64,000 nucleotides of DNA from XYD12-FULL-36-8 sp041739035 (lineage in GTDB: Bacteria; Bacteroidota; Ignavibacteria; Ignavibacteriales; Ignavibacteriaceae), in NCBI GenBank assembly GCA_041739035.1, contig JBGSOQ010000172.1, positions 5,040 through 69,039 of the forward strand. The letters are read 5' to 3'. Numbering within the stretch: the stretch's first letter is position 1; every line of letters starts with the position of its first letter. Below the pieces are notes generated by a model, which was not told the DNA's origin, made no database searches, and was given only the letters and a program-made list of their open reading frames with translations. Both the position numbers and the translations under genes were made by a program. This document shows, one piece after another, positions 1-8,556 of this stretch.

Positions 1-540
1 AAGGTGAAACGTGAGACGGAAGAGGTGAAAAGTCAAATATTAAAAGAATCCTTCAATTACGGAGAAGGAAAATCTTCATGTCAGTTTGGGAATGGCGTGT
101 TGAGCAATGTCAGTCTGAGCCTGGCGAAGTCTGTCATTCTGAATCCTGTGCTAATGAATATCAGTATTATTTCAGAATCTTCCACTTGTTAATCCACATA
201 AATATAGGGTCCCTTTTGCGAACTTCTTTAAGATCTCTCACCCCGCTAAAGAGGGGATTCGAGATGACATTAGTGTCTTGTCATTTCGAACGAAGAGAGA
301 AATCTTCCTGTCAGGCTGAGCCTGGCGAAGGCTGTCATTCTGAATCCTGTGCTAATGAATATCAGTATTATTTCAGAATCTTCCACTTGTTAAACCACAT
401 AAATATAAGGTCCCTTTTCCAAACTTCTTTAAGATCTCTCACCCCTTTGAAGAGGGGATTCGAGATGACATTGGAGGCTTGTCATTTCGATCCCGACAAG
501 TCGGGAGAGAAATCTTTCCCCTCGTCAACCTGAACGCCTG
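1..540. repeat. Tandem copies of the GTCATTTCGA/GAGATGACAT intergenic repeat
   Basis: Two copies of a roughly 201-bp unit lie head to tail here; for example CTGTCATTCTGAATCC occurs at 131 and again at 332. Each unit contains a run ending in GATTCGAGATGACAT and then GTCATTTCGA. The segments read as open frames in several phases, but only because the repeat lacks stops; I see no gene. The same repeat type recurs between 53.4 and 60.2 kb. Confidence 0.8.
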
Positions 541-705
541 ACCAGCGTGCGGGTGGATAGTTTTCACTAGGTTTGAGAAAAGTTTACTAAAACTTTACTA
601 AAAGTTAACCACTTTATCGTTATTTGTTAATAAGAGAAGATAGTTAATTTGTTTTTATATAATAGTTTATGTAAATTACCGAAAGTAAAATATTAGGAGA
701 ATAAT

Positions 706-1170
706 ATGGCCGCAACAGTTGATAAACAGCAAATGTTTGTAGAGTTAAGAGCTGAGGGAAGATCTTTTGATGAGATTGCAAAGCGAGTGAATATTAGCAA
801 GCCAACGCTGATTAAGTGGAGCAGGGAGTTTAAGGATAAAATTGAGGAAGTGTCTAAGGTAATTGAAGAGCAGTTTATTATTGAGCAAAAAGTAAAAAGG
901 ACTGTGCGTGCACAGAAGTTATCGGAAGAGTTGGATAAGGCATACGAAGCGCTGAAAAAAACTGATTATAAGAATATGAGCAAGAAGGATTTGATAAATA
1001 TAATTGAAAAGATTGAGAACAAGCTTAGTACAATTGTTGGTGCTAATAGCGCCAATGAGGATGATGATACGTATAAACTTATTGTGGAAAGAAGGATTAT
1101 TGGGGGTAAAGAGGAAATAGTTGAGAGGGAAAAGCCAGTTTTTCTTAAGCCGGTTGAAAAACTTTATTAA
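706..1170 (+). CDS. Small helix-turn-helix protein with a coiled-coil middle
   Basis: This 154-residue protein begins with a helix-turn-helix of the resolvase/transposase or small-terminase type (about residues 20-38, IAKRVNISKPTLIKW). It is followed by a charged, Lys/Glu-rich helical stretch and ends in a short beta-prone tail (residues 120-154). A good ribosome binding site AGGAGA lies at 695-700, 5 bases before the ATG, which supports this start. It stands alone, with repeat-filled DNA on both sides and no phage or transposase gene nearby. DNA binding is inferred from the HTH only. It could be a solitary regulator or a leftover of a mobile element. Confidence 0.7.
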   Translation: MAATVDKQQMFVELRAEGRSFDEIAKRVNISKPTLIKWSREFKDKIEEVSKVIEEQFIIEQKVKRTVRAQKLSEELDKAYEALKKTDYKNMSKKDLINIIEKIENKLSTIVGANSANEDDDTYKLIVERRIIGGKEEIVEREKPVFLKPVEKLY

Positions 1171-1330
1171 TTATCCCTAATCATATTGTACGGGAATCAA
1201 CAAAGATGTTATGACCGGTTATTGATTCAGATTGAGCAGAGAGTAAAAACTTAACAGTTTTTGCATATGAGTTTGTGCCGGTTGGATATTTAAGGGGTGC
1301 GTTTTATTTTTAAGCTTGCTTCTTGCTACT

Positions 1331-1410
1331 TTCATTCTTTTCACCACATTCTTCGCATTTTGAAGAATGAGCTGCTTGCTCCACAAGAGCCAGTCGTCTG
1401 TCCAGCGATA
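1331..1410. repeat. Hairpin repeat, CATTCTTC/GAAGAATG family, copy 1
   Basis: The sequence CATTCTTC-GCATTTT-GAAGAATG forms a perfect 8-bp stem, followed by a GAGC..GCTC stem and a CAG..CTG stem. Related copies are at about 3345-3425, 15430-15600 and 15967-16060. On the minus strand the same stretch reads as a recurring peptide containing WSKQLILQNAKNVVKR, or in another frame as a tail with KCEEC. Confidence 0.65.
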
Positions 1411-1597
1411 AGATTAAAATGCAGAAACATGCAGTGTTAATTTTTATTTCGTACTTTTCTCTTGATAGAAATCCCGATAATCATCGGGACAGGATCCCCC
1501 AAAGATCAAGACCCCGACTTTCGTCGGGGCAGGCTTACAAAATAAATTGCTAAGAATTGCCCTCATTCCACTACAAGAAATAAAATATTTATTCTTT

Positions 1598-1777
1598 CTT
1601 TTCTTGGCGCAAGAAAAGAACCAAAAGAAACATGCTCTGCAAAAGAATTGCTAAATTTCTTCTGCTTTCAGCTAAAAGAAATAAACTCGTTCCCGTTAGG
1701 CGGGAACTTCAAACAGAATTTCTTTTCTTACGCTTCAATTCGAATAAATTTTTCACGTAATTCTTTTGAGGAGCGGG
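1598..1777 (+). repeat. Long structured repeat, copy 1
   Basis: It starts with the hairpin CTTTTCTTGGCGCAAGAAAAG. Then comes a long imperfect stem whose left arm ends in AAAAGAAATAAACTCG, a terminal hairpin GTTCCCG..CGGGAAC, the constant TTCAAACAGA, and a right arm ending in TTCTTTTGAGG. The same layout recurs in at least nine other places before 17 kb. Confidence 0.75.
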
Positions 1778-1818
1778 ACAGGCTGAAAAATAAATTGCTA
1801 AAATTATGAATACTAACT

Positions 1819-2042
1819 TTTCTTGGCCCCGATTTTCATCGGGATAAACTCCAGAAAAGTAGCCCCGCTATTCAGCGGGACAGGCTGCAGAACATGCACT
1901 TAAAAATAATTTCTAAAACTTTATTCCATTTCGGGAAGAAAAATAACTCCTCCGATGCTTCATAAAATCAGCATTGTCGTCAAACAAATTTTTCTTCTTT
2001 TCCTCCATTACATTCAGTTTTTTAACGAAATTCTTTTAAGGT
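1819..2042 (+). repeat. Long structured repeat, copy 2 (divergent)
   Basis: It shares the leading CTTTTCTTGG..CCAGAAAAG hairpin with an inserted CCCGATTTTCATCGGG stem. A stem arm AAGAAAAATAAC follows, then a diverged terminal loop, TCAAACAAA, and the complementary arm ATTTTTCTTCTTTTCC. The outer stem pairs less well than in other copies. Confidence 0.6.
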
Positions 2043-2639
2043 GCGAAAAAAAGCAAACATAATAACGCTTAAGTTCGGATAAATAATTTACCCTCCAGAG
2101 ATGTGCAGACCACCGCCAAAGCCACCGCTGGAGCGGGGTAAACGGGGCAGGCCACCGCTGGAGCGGGGTAAACGGGGTGAACGCAATTTTTTTAAGGTCG
2201 GGGGAAATTCTTAATCACCTAAAATTTTTAAGGCAGAATTAACTACTTTGTTAACGAGATTATTCAAAAACCACTTTTTAGATTCCTCGTCCCGATTTAA
2301 TCCGGAACTCGGAATGACATGTACATTATTTCTTCTATCTTTTTACTAAATACTTTATACTCCGAAATATATCCGGGGCAGTTTTTTTTTGAACCATATT
2401 CCCGAAATAATCCCGTATCAAGTACGGGACAGGATTCGGGACAAGCTTTTATCTTGCTTAAAACATTTTCCTTTATACTTTGACCTTTTATCTTGAATAA
2501 AACCTTTTCACAACATTCTTAGCGTTTTGTAAAGCCAGTTCTTTCAACCCCGCCTATTGGCGGGCAGGCATGGAAGCGGCTTGTATGTACAGTGCTGCGG
2601 TATATGGTATGGGGTTATAATGTTAGAAACAATAGTCAG

Positions 2640-2876
2640 CTAAATTTTACTATATGCATCAAGAAATTCATTACGCTCAATACTCGATTGAGTCAAGATA
2701 GATCGAAGTGTGCTTGATTTTATAGTTGTATGATTAGGCAGTACAAGTGGTGTTTTAGTACCATCAGGATTCACTCGTTCCATTATTATATGGTTTCCTT
2801 CACGAACAACAACAAATCCGAGGATTTTAAATGCTTTTATTACTTTAGCTTTTGAAGCATCAACTGGAAATTTCAT
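2640..2876 (-). CDS. hicA: HicA family mRNA interferase toxin
   Basis: This 78-residue protein matches the HicA fold, a small double-stranded-RNA-binding-like domain that cleaves mRNA. The catalytic histidine context GNHIIM is at about residues 28-33, followed by the typical LVLPNHTTIKSSTLRSIL stretch, and the length is normal for the family. Its ATG overlaps the last base of the hicB stop codon (TAATG), so translation is very likely coupled to the upstream antitoxin gene. The antitoxin-first order is one of the two known hic arrangements. It appears intact. Confidence 0.9.
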   Translation of the reverse strand: MKFPVDASKAKVIKAFKILGFVVVREGNHIIMERVNPDGTKTPLVLPNHTTIKSSTLRSILTQSSIERNEFLDAYSKI

Positions 2877-3112
2877 TATGAGATTGCAGCTTCGGCAATA
2901 TAGGCATCCATTGAAGCACTATTCCCTTCAAGATGTTCGAAAAATTTTTCCTTTCCATAATGCTTAATGAAGAATCGGATTGCGCTTTCGGTGTCCTTAA
3001 GTGCTGCAGCATATGAATCTCCTTGACCCACAATTGCCCCTCTTACAAAGCCTAAAGGATACCCAATGTATCCGTCCTCATGATGTTCAATCACAATTTT
3101 AACGCTGTTCAT
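2876..3112 (-). CDS. hicB: HicB family antitoxin
   Basis: This is a 78-residue partner of the downstream HicA. The N-terminal half has the HicB partial RNase H-like fold pattern (VIEHHEDGYIGYPLGFVRGAIVGQGDSY and then a helix with AALKDTESAIRFFI). It lacks a recognisable C-terminal DNA-binding segment, and the last 20 residues are variable. The antitoxin gene comes first and its stop overlaps the toxin start. Family biology predicts that it neutralises HicA and represses the operon; the second part is uncertain here because no HTH or ribbon-helix-helix is seen. Confidence 0.85.
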   Translation of the reverse strand: MNSVKIVIEHHEDGYIGYPLGFVRGAIVGQGDSYAAALKDTESAIRFFIKHYGKEKFFEHLEGNSASMDAYIAEAAIS

Positions 3113-3344
3113 TATGAATCTTTCTTTTATAAATTAATATTGTAATTAAAATCTATATTAAAACTTTTAAAAATCAAAGTATACACGGTATCCTATCCAC
3201 AATTTCCTCACTCCACTACTCCATCACTCTCAGCCTGAGGCTTGAGCCAGAGGCTCATCCGCCTTTGGAGGAGATTCCGCCTCCCTGGCACTCATCAGCA
3301 ATGGCGGGCAGGCTGGCGGACAGTACTCCGTTTTTCCTTTTTAC

Positions 3345-3480
3345 GATGAACCTTTTCACTACATTCTTCGCATTTTGAAGAATGAGCTGCTTGCTCCATG
3401 AAAACCAATCGTTTGGCCAGCGCTTGGGATGGAGGCCAGAAATCCCGATAGTCATCGGGACAGGCGCCAGTTCAAGGCTG
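3345..3480. repeat. Hairpin repeat, CATTCTTC/GAAGAATG family, copy 2
   Basis: The 8-bp stem CATTCTTC/GAAGAATG is identical to copy 1. The next stem has changed from CCAG..CTGG in copy 3 (15.5 kb) to CCAATCGTTTGG here, so pairing is kept with different bases. It runs on into AGCGCTTGGGATGGAGGCC and a CCCGATAGTCATCGGGACAGG micro-hairpin. Confidence 0.65.
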
Positions 3481-3503
3481 AAAAATCAATTCTTTGTACC
3501 TTT

Positions 3504-3582
3504 CTCCCGCCTGAGGTCGGGTAAACTTGATCCGCCAGCCCGCCCCGCTTCGCTTGGCGAGGCCGGGGAGGACGGACAGGTG
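3504..3582. repeat. CGCTTGGCGAGGCCGG dispersed repeat
   Basis: The block runs from GCCTGAGGTCGGGTAAAC through CCCGCTTCGCTTGGCGAGG to GGACGGACAGG. Near-identical blocks lie at about 9277-9362 and 9967-10052, and a shorter one at about 8038-8081. It is GC-rich compared with its surroundings and contains nested inverted repeats such as GCCCGCCCCGC/GGCGAGGC. Confidence 0.7.
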
Positions 3583-3775
3583 TAAAATAAATTGCTAAGA
3601 ATTGCCCTCATTCCACTACAAGAAATAAAATATTTATTCTTTCTTTTCTTGGCGCGAGAAATCCCGATAGTCATCGGGACAGGATCCCGAAAAGATCAAG
3701 ATCCCGACGAGTCGGGACAGGTCACCGCCTTTGGCGGGACAGGCTGAAAAATAAATTGCTAAGCACTATATCTTA

Positions 3776-3976
3776 CTTTTCTTGGTCCCGATTTTCATCG
3801 GGATAAACTCCAGAAAAGTAACAAAAGAAACATGCTCTGCAAAAGAATTGCTAAATTTCTTCTGCTTTCAGCTAAAAGAAATAAACTCGTTCCCGTTAGC
3901 CGGGAAGTTCAAACAGAATTTCTTTTTTAACGCTTCAATTCGAATAAATTTTTTACGCAATTCTTTTGAGGAGCGG
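3776..3976 (+). repeat. Long structured repeat, copy 3
   Basis: The outer stem CAAAAGAATTGC pairs perfectly with GCAATTCTTTTG. The middle stem AAAAGAAAT pairs with ATTTCTTTT, and the terminal stem CCCG/CGGG closes a short loop. The constant motifs AAACTCG and TTCAAACAGA flank the terminal hairpin. The leading hairpin carries an inserted CCCGATTTTCATCGGG stem. Confidence 0.8.
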
Positions 3977-4779
3977 TGAAAATTTATAAGGACAGTGTGA
4001 AAGACAAAATAATGAATTTATTTTAAGGTGCGGCAGGTAGAGGTCAAACCACCGCCGATCCCGTTGAACGGGACAGGGCGGGTCAAACAGATTTTTCTTT
4101 TTACGCTTTATTTCATATAATTTTTAAACGGAATTTATATGAGGTCGGCGTATAGGAAATCATTAATGAAATTATTAATCGATACAAAAAGTAAAATATA
4201 AAAGTTTACTTGCTAACGCTATATTCGTTTATTCTTTTGATCTACCAGAGGCAGGCCACCGCCAAAGCGGGGTAAACGGGGCAAGTGTAATTCTTTTGAG
4301 GAGCGGGAAATTAGATTAAGGTGAAGGTTGGACTTTATTTCAGGAAAGGACAATATGACCACCTCCGGCTAAAGCCGACCCCTCCTTGCAAAGGAGGGGA
4401 AGGTGATGTGGACGAGTGAACGGAAAAAACAGTACTTTTTATGTGGCAGTTGAAAAAGGGGTTTAGATGCCACCAAGCGGCCAAAGTTTTACATCATTAG
4501 AAAATGATTGAAAGTGGTGAATAGTTTATTCTCTGTCTTGGGAAGGTATTTCCGATCAAGGACTACAAAAGAACGTAAATTAGAGTAATAAATACAAATT
4601 TATTTGATTTTCATCAAAAAAATAGAGTGAGGCTATATTTTATTTGATAGCACAAGAATTGATATTGCTTAATAAATCTAAAGCGAAGCATCAAAAACAA
4701 TGATGTAAGGGTTATTAGGTTATGAAGATCATTGAAGATGAAATGATTCGCGATTTACCAATTAAATTTTGGTCAAAAA

Positions 4780-7356
4780 ATGAAAAAGATATTATTGATT
4801 ATTGTATGTTCACTCTCTCAAATGGTTTTTGGTCAAACGTCAACTGCTCCATCAGCTGGCGATGGTACAAGCGGAAATCCATATCAAATAGCTTCTTTAG
4901 AAAATCTATACTGGGTTGCTGAGAACAGTTCTAGATGGGGTTACTATTATATTCAAACAGCAAATATTGATGCTACACCAACTGAAGGTTGGTTCTCAGA
5001 CGGTTCAGGTGGTTTTTATGGATGGGTACCTATAGGTAATAGTACAACACCATTCACCGCAACATATAATGGTAATGGAAATAGTATAGATGGATTGTAC
5101 ATCAATCGCACAGTTGGTGATTATCAGGGGTTATTCGGAAACGCAAGCGGAGCCACTATTTCAAATTTAGGTGTAAGGAATGTTGACATAAACGGTAGAT
5201 ATTATATCGGTGGACTGGCAGGGCAGAGTTCTTCTACTAATATAAACAATTGTTACAGTACAGGCTCCGTAACGGGAATTGAGCGTATCGGAAGTTTGGT
5301 TGGATTTAATACTAATAGCTCAACTGTGAGTAACAGCTACAGTACAGGTAGTGTAGCGGGGATTAAAGCTATAGGCGGGCTCGTGGGAGCTAATTATAAT
5401 TTATCCACTTTGAGCAGCAGCTACAGCACATGTAACATTACCAGCAACGATCGTAGCGGAGGACTGTTAGGGTTGAATTATACTTCCACAGTGATCAATT
5501 GTTACAGTAAGGGAAATGTTAGCGGTGATAGTTACGTAGGAGGTCTTTTAGGGTCGAATTATAGTGCATGTACTGTATCCAACAGTTATAGCACGGGCAG
5601 TGTAAGTGCCAATAGTGTTGTAGGAGGATTGATAGGATATAATCTAAATTCCGCAGTGAATAATAGTTTTTGGAATACAGAAACATCTGGCCGAAACATT
5701 AGTGCAGGTGGCACAGGCAAAACTACTGCAGAGATGAAAACTCAATCGACGTTTACCGCTGCTGGATGGGATTTTGCGACTATTTGGAAAATGCGTAGTT
5801 ATAAAAATGATGGTTATCCATATCTTAGATGGCAATATCCTTCACCAGAAGCTATCGCCCCATCTGCAGGAGATGGAACAAGCGGAAGCCCATACCAAAT
5901 TTCTATTTTAGAAAATCTATACTGGGTTGCTGAGAACAGTTCTAGATGGGGTTACTATTATATTCAAACAGCAAATATTGATGCAACAGAAACTTCAGGC
6001 TGGAGCAGCGAAGGGTGGATACCTATAGGTAACGGCACGATTCAATTCACCGGCAATTATAACGGTGATGGTCATACCATTGACGGATTGTATATCAATC
6101 GGTCGGGTATTGAATATCAAGGATTATTTGGTAAAACCAATGCAGCAACTATTACGAATTTGGGTGTGACCAATGTGAATATAACAGGATTTTACCGAGC
6201 CGGCGGGTTGGTAGGATGTAATTATAATAATTCTACAGTGACTAAATGCTATGGTACAGGCAACGTAAGTGGGAATTCGATGATTGGTTGTCTGGTGGGA
6301 CAGAATCTAACTGCAAGTGTGAGTAAATGTTACACAACAGGCAGTGTTTCCGGTGTTCGAATGCTCGGTGGGTTGGTAGGATTAAATGAAGCCGCCGCTA
6401 GTGTTAGTAATAGTTATAGCAGATGCAGCGTGACAGCAAGCATGTATGAAGTGGGCGGATTGGTGGGATTTATTTATAATGGATCTACGGTTAGTAATAG
6501 CTACAGTACTGGAAGTGTAGTAAGTCCGAGTTTCGATGTGGGTGGTTTGGTAGGGAGGAATTATTCTTGCCCCGCTGTGAGTAACGGTTTCTGGGATACT
6601 GAGACTTCAGGCCGAACTAGCAGTGCAGGGGGTACCGGTAAAACCACAGTTCTAATGAAAACAAACACAACATTTACTAATGCTGGTTGGGATTATACTA
6701 ATGTCTGGGAAATGATTGGAACCAATTATCCAAGATTAAAAGATATACCGGAGACAGCTTTGCCGGTTGAGCTAACATCATTCACAGCGAATGTTATTAA
6801 TAATAAATTTAGACTTAACTGGCAGACGGAAACAGAGGTTAATAATTATGGGTTTGAGATAGAAAAACATGAAAAGGCAAATGTGAAAAGTGAAGAGTGG
6901 GAAAAAGTTGGGTTCGTGAATGGGCATGGTAATAGTAATTCGCCCAAGACTTACAGTTTTACAGATAAAGATATTTTAAGCGGTACTTATTTTTATCGAT
7001 TGAAACAGATAGATACGGATGGGAAGTTTGAATACAGCAAGGAAGTGGAAGTAACAATTAATAATGTACCAACGAAGTTTGAGTTAAAGCAGAATTATCC
7101 GAATCCTTTTAATCCAGTGACCAGTATTCAGTATGCAGTAGACAGTAAGCAATATGTAACGCTAAAGGTATATGATATACTGGGGAGAGACGTTGCAACA
7201 TTGGTGAATGAAGTTAAAGAAGCAGGAAAATATGAATTAAATTTTGATGCCAAACAATTACCAAGCGGTATTTATTTTTACAAGCTGCAGGCCGGTCCTT
7301 CGACAGGCTCAGGACAGGTTTATTCGCAAACAAAGAAGATGACATTACTACGATAA
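4780..7356 (+). CDS. GLUG-repeat secreted protein with type IX secretion sorting tail
   Basis: This 858-residue surface or secreted protein has a signal peptide at about residues 1-18. Two large modules start at residues 23 and 360 with the same APSAGDGTSG(N/S)PYQI opening. Each is followed by many GLUG-type repeats (GGLVG...VSNSYSTGSV), which form beta-solenoid or adhesin-like structures in known families, and each closes with FWDTETSG-like text. From about 705 there is a fibronectin-like segment (LPVELTSFTANV..), then the Por secretion tail from about 768 (NYPNPFNP ... YFYKLQ) that targets proteins to the type IX system and the cell surface. Residues 839-846 (GPSTGSGQ) look like an in-frame repeat insertion in the tail. 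There is no clear Shine-Dalgarno, which is usual in this phylum. The role is probably adhesion or surface structure; the ligand is unknown. Confidence 0.85.
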   Translation: MKKILLIIVCSLSQMVFGQTSTAPSAGDGTSGNPYQIASLENLYWVAENSSRWGYYYIQTANIDATPTEGWFSDGSGGFYGWVPIGNSTTPFTATYNGNGNSIDGLYINRTVGDYQGLFGNASGATISNLGVRNVDINGRYYIGGLAGQSSSTNINNCYSTGSVTGIERIGSLVGFNTNSSTVSNSYSTGSVAGIKAIGGLVGANYNLSTLSSSYSTCNITSNDRSGGLLGLNYTSTVINCYSKGNVSGDSYVGGLLGSNYSACTVSNSYSTGSVSANSVVGGLIGYNLNSAVNNSFWNTETSGRNISAGGTGKTTAEMKTQSTFTAAGWDFATIWKMRSYKNDGYPYLRWQYPSPEAIAPSAGDGTSGSPYQISILENLYWVAENSSRWGYYYIQTANIDATETSGWSSEGWIPIGNGTIQFTGNYNGDGHTIDGLYINRSGIEYQGLFGKTNAATITNLGVTNVNITGFYRAGGLVGCNYNNSTVTKCYGTGNVSGNSMIGCLVGQNLTASVSKCYTTGSVSGVRMLGGLVGLNEAAASVSNSYSRCSVTASMYEVGGLVGFIYNGSTVSNSYSTGSVVSPSFDVGGLVGRNYSCPAVSNGFWDTETSGRTSSAGGTGKTTVLMKTNTTFTNAGWDYTNVWEMIGTNYPRLKDIPETALPVELTSFTANVINNKFRLNWQTETEVNNYGFEIEKHEKANVKSEEWEKVGFVNGHGNSNSPKTYSFTDKDILSGTYFYRLKQIDTDGKFEYSKEVEVTINNVPTKFELKQNYPNPFNPVTSIQYAVDSKQYVTLKVYDILGRDVATLVNEVKEAGKYELNFDAKQLPSGIYFYKLQAGPSTGSGQVYSQTKKMTLLR
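7294..7317 (+). repeat. In-frame 24-bp ACAGG-type insertion in the sorting tail
   Basis: These 24 bases encode GPSTGSGQ between YKLQA and VYSQTKKM, where sorting tails of this family normally run on directly with only one or two residues. The DNA (CCTTCGACAGGCTCAGGACAGG) ends in the same GGACAGG as the many intergenic micro-hairpins in this window. I infer that a short repeat inserted without breaking the frame. Confidence 0.6.
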
Positions 7357-7555
7357 TTACGACGGATAGGCTGTAAATAAATTGCTAAGATTGTATTACC
7401 TACTTTTCTTGACCCCGATTTTCAGATCGGGGGAAAGGAATCTCCCCAAGATTCCCCGAGCTTTTGCCCCAATTTACCCTAAATCAATTTATTTTCTGTA
7501 CTTTTCTCTTGCTAGAAAAGTACGAAAAGATCAAGGATACAAAAATTTCTATATT

Positions 7556-7672
7556 CTTTTCTTAGCGTAAGAAAAGAACCAAAAGAAGCATGCTCTGCAA
7601 AAGAATTGCTAAATTTCTTCTACTTTCAGCTAAAAGAAATAAACTCGTTCCCGTTAGCCGGGAACTTCAAAC
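7556..7672 (+). repeat. Long structured repeat, copy 4, truncated after the terminal hairpin
   Basis: The leading hairpin CTTTTCTTAGCGTAAGAAAAG, the left arm and the terminal GTTCCCG..CGGGAAC hairpin are present. After CTTCAAAC the sequence departs from the family and continues into CCGCGCAATC, so the right arm is missing. Confidence 0.65.
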
Positions 7673-7804
7673 CCGCGCAATCTGCTAATGCAGAGCCACC
7701 GCCAGGGCCACCGCAAAAGCGGGGTAAACGGGGTAGACCACTGCTGGTACGGGGCAGGCCACCGCAAGGCGGGGTAAATCCCAGAACATGCATTAAAAAA
7801 CATA

Positions 7805-8024
7805 TTACTAAGTCACCTTACGCAAAATTTCTATGTATTAACCCCGCCATTCATGGCGGGGATGGAACAAATAAAGACAACCTGGGCTTTGGCCACTATT
7901 TGATCTATTAATGGGCTATCAGAAGGATTCCTTTGGAAAAGCCCAAGTATTTCGTATTATTTAGACCCCCGGTATAAATGCCGGGGTTACTTGATAACGC
8001 AGTTTGCGTAAGGTTACTTACTAA
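7805..8024. mobile_element. MITE-like element with 22-bp terminal inverted repeats
   Basis: The left end TTACTAAGTCACCTTACGCAAA and the reverse complement of the right end (TTAGTAAGTAACCTTACGCAAA) match with two differences. The interior has no open frame but several perfect palindromes, including CCCCGCC..GGCGGGG and CCCCCGG..CCGGGG. The ACCTTACGCAA end is shared with the element at 11905-12049. No transposase is encoded, so it would be non-autonomous. Confidence 0.6.
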
Positions 8025-8148
8025 TTTTCTTTTCACCCGCCAGCCCGCTTCGCTTGGCGAAGCCAGGGAGGACGGGTAGACGTGAGATTTATTTCACGCA
8101 GAACCCTTCAGAGGCGGGCAAGTTACGCAGATTTACTTGAGGGGGAGG

Positions 8149-8556
8149 TCATTTTAAAATCTTATCGCACCAAACCTTAAATCTCTCAAAGTGTTTCCAA
8201 AGAGAATCAATATCTTTTTTATGATAAACATCGCCTGAATAAGATACTCTATTTTTATGATCTATTATACTCTTCAAATGTTTTAGGGCATTTTTCTTTT
8301 CTTCAGTGTGAGCAATTAAATCATCAAGAAGTGAAATTATTTCGTAATGATTTTCTCCCTGAATTTTAACACCACGCTGCTTTACACTTATTGCATCTGA
8401 ATACGCTATTGCAGAATGAACAATTAAAAGGCATGCCGCATTATAATAAGAGTATTCAGCAGCAATTTTGCCGCCCTCGTAGAAATTTATCGCTACTTCT
8501 TTGAAACCTAAATATCTGGATGAATCGACTTTTTTTCTCGGGCTTTTAATTACCAT
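8149..8556 (-). CDS. HEPN-domain protein, probable toxin of a HEPN/nucleotidyltransferase pair
   Basis: This 135-residue, mostly helical protein has a HEPN-like first half (YYNAACLLIVHSAIAYSDAI at about 38-57) and a later helix with DHKNRVSYSGDVYH at about 99-112. HEPN proteins of this kind are RNases or RNA-binding helical bundles that act with a minimal nucleotidyltransferase. The spacing between Arg and His here is longer than in canonical RNase HEPN motifs, so catalytic activity is uncertain. It overlaps the end of the upstream nucleotidyltransferase gene by 11 bases, which implies one transcript. Confidence 0.65.
   Translation of the reverse strand: MVIKSPRKKVDSSRYLGFKEVAINFYEGGKIAAEYSYYNAACLLIVHSAIAYSDAISVKQRGVKIQGENHYEIISLLDDLIAHTEEKKNALKHLKSIIDHKNRVSYSGDVYHKKDIDSLWKHFERFKVWCDKILK

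Larger units (their letters stand above)
1171..2639. repeat. Intergenic region filled with dispersed repeats
   Basis: No gene is visible in this stretch. It holds a hairpin repeat (CATTCTTC/GAAGAATG type) at about 1331-1410, two copies of the long structured repeat at about 1598-1777 and 1819-2042, and several short variable hairpins followed by ACAGG (for example at 1470-1495 and 2401-2435). A GGAGCGGGGTAAACGGGG run lies at about 2125-2180. A partial further copy of the QNAKNVVKR-coding repeat sits at about 2503-2550 on the minus strand. Confidence 0.75.
3113..4779. repeat. Intergenic region filled with dispersed repeats
   Basis: No gene is supported in this stretch. It contains a CATTCTTC/GAAGAATG hairpin copy (about 3345-3480), a copy of the CGCTTGGCGAGGCCGG repeat (about 3504-3582), a full structured repeat (3776-3976) and a right-arm fragment of another (about 4080-4150). 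Short ACAGG hairpins lie at 3440-3465, 3665-3685 and 3705-3722. Positions 4480-4720 are AT-rich and I see nothing in them beyond leader DNA for the next gene. Confidence 0.7.
7357..8148. repeat. Intergenic region with repeats and a palindrome-rich element
   Basis: No gene is supported here; the open frame across 7606-7911 only reads through repeats. The region holds a structured repeat that has lost its right arm (about 7556-7672), GGCGGGGTAAAC-type runs (7690-7790), a terminal-inverted-repeat element (7805-8024) and a short copy of the CGCTTGGCGAAGCC repeat (8038-8081). Confidence 0.7.

Noticed and set aside
78..533. 151-residue open frame on the plus strand
   Set aside because: It spans two tandem copies of an intergenic repeat and encodes the same peptide twice.
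650..670. TATAAT-like hexamer upstream of the HTH gene
   Set aside because: No -35 or phylum-type -33 element stands at a suitable distance, and such hexamers are expected by chance in this AT-rich DNA.
3255..3674. Several short open frames on both strands
   Set aside because: They fall entirely in dispersed repeats and overlap each other. Only the recurring minus-strand peptide was kept, as a finding.
4722..4922. 66-residue open frame starting before the GLUG gene
   Set aside because: It overlaps the signal peptide region of the GLUG protein in another frame and encodes nothing recognisable.
7606..7911. 101-residue open frame rich in Pro, Gly and Arg
   Set aside because: It reads through a structured repeat, GGCGGGGTAAAC blocks and a MITE-like end; its composition follows the repeats.
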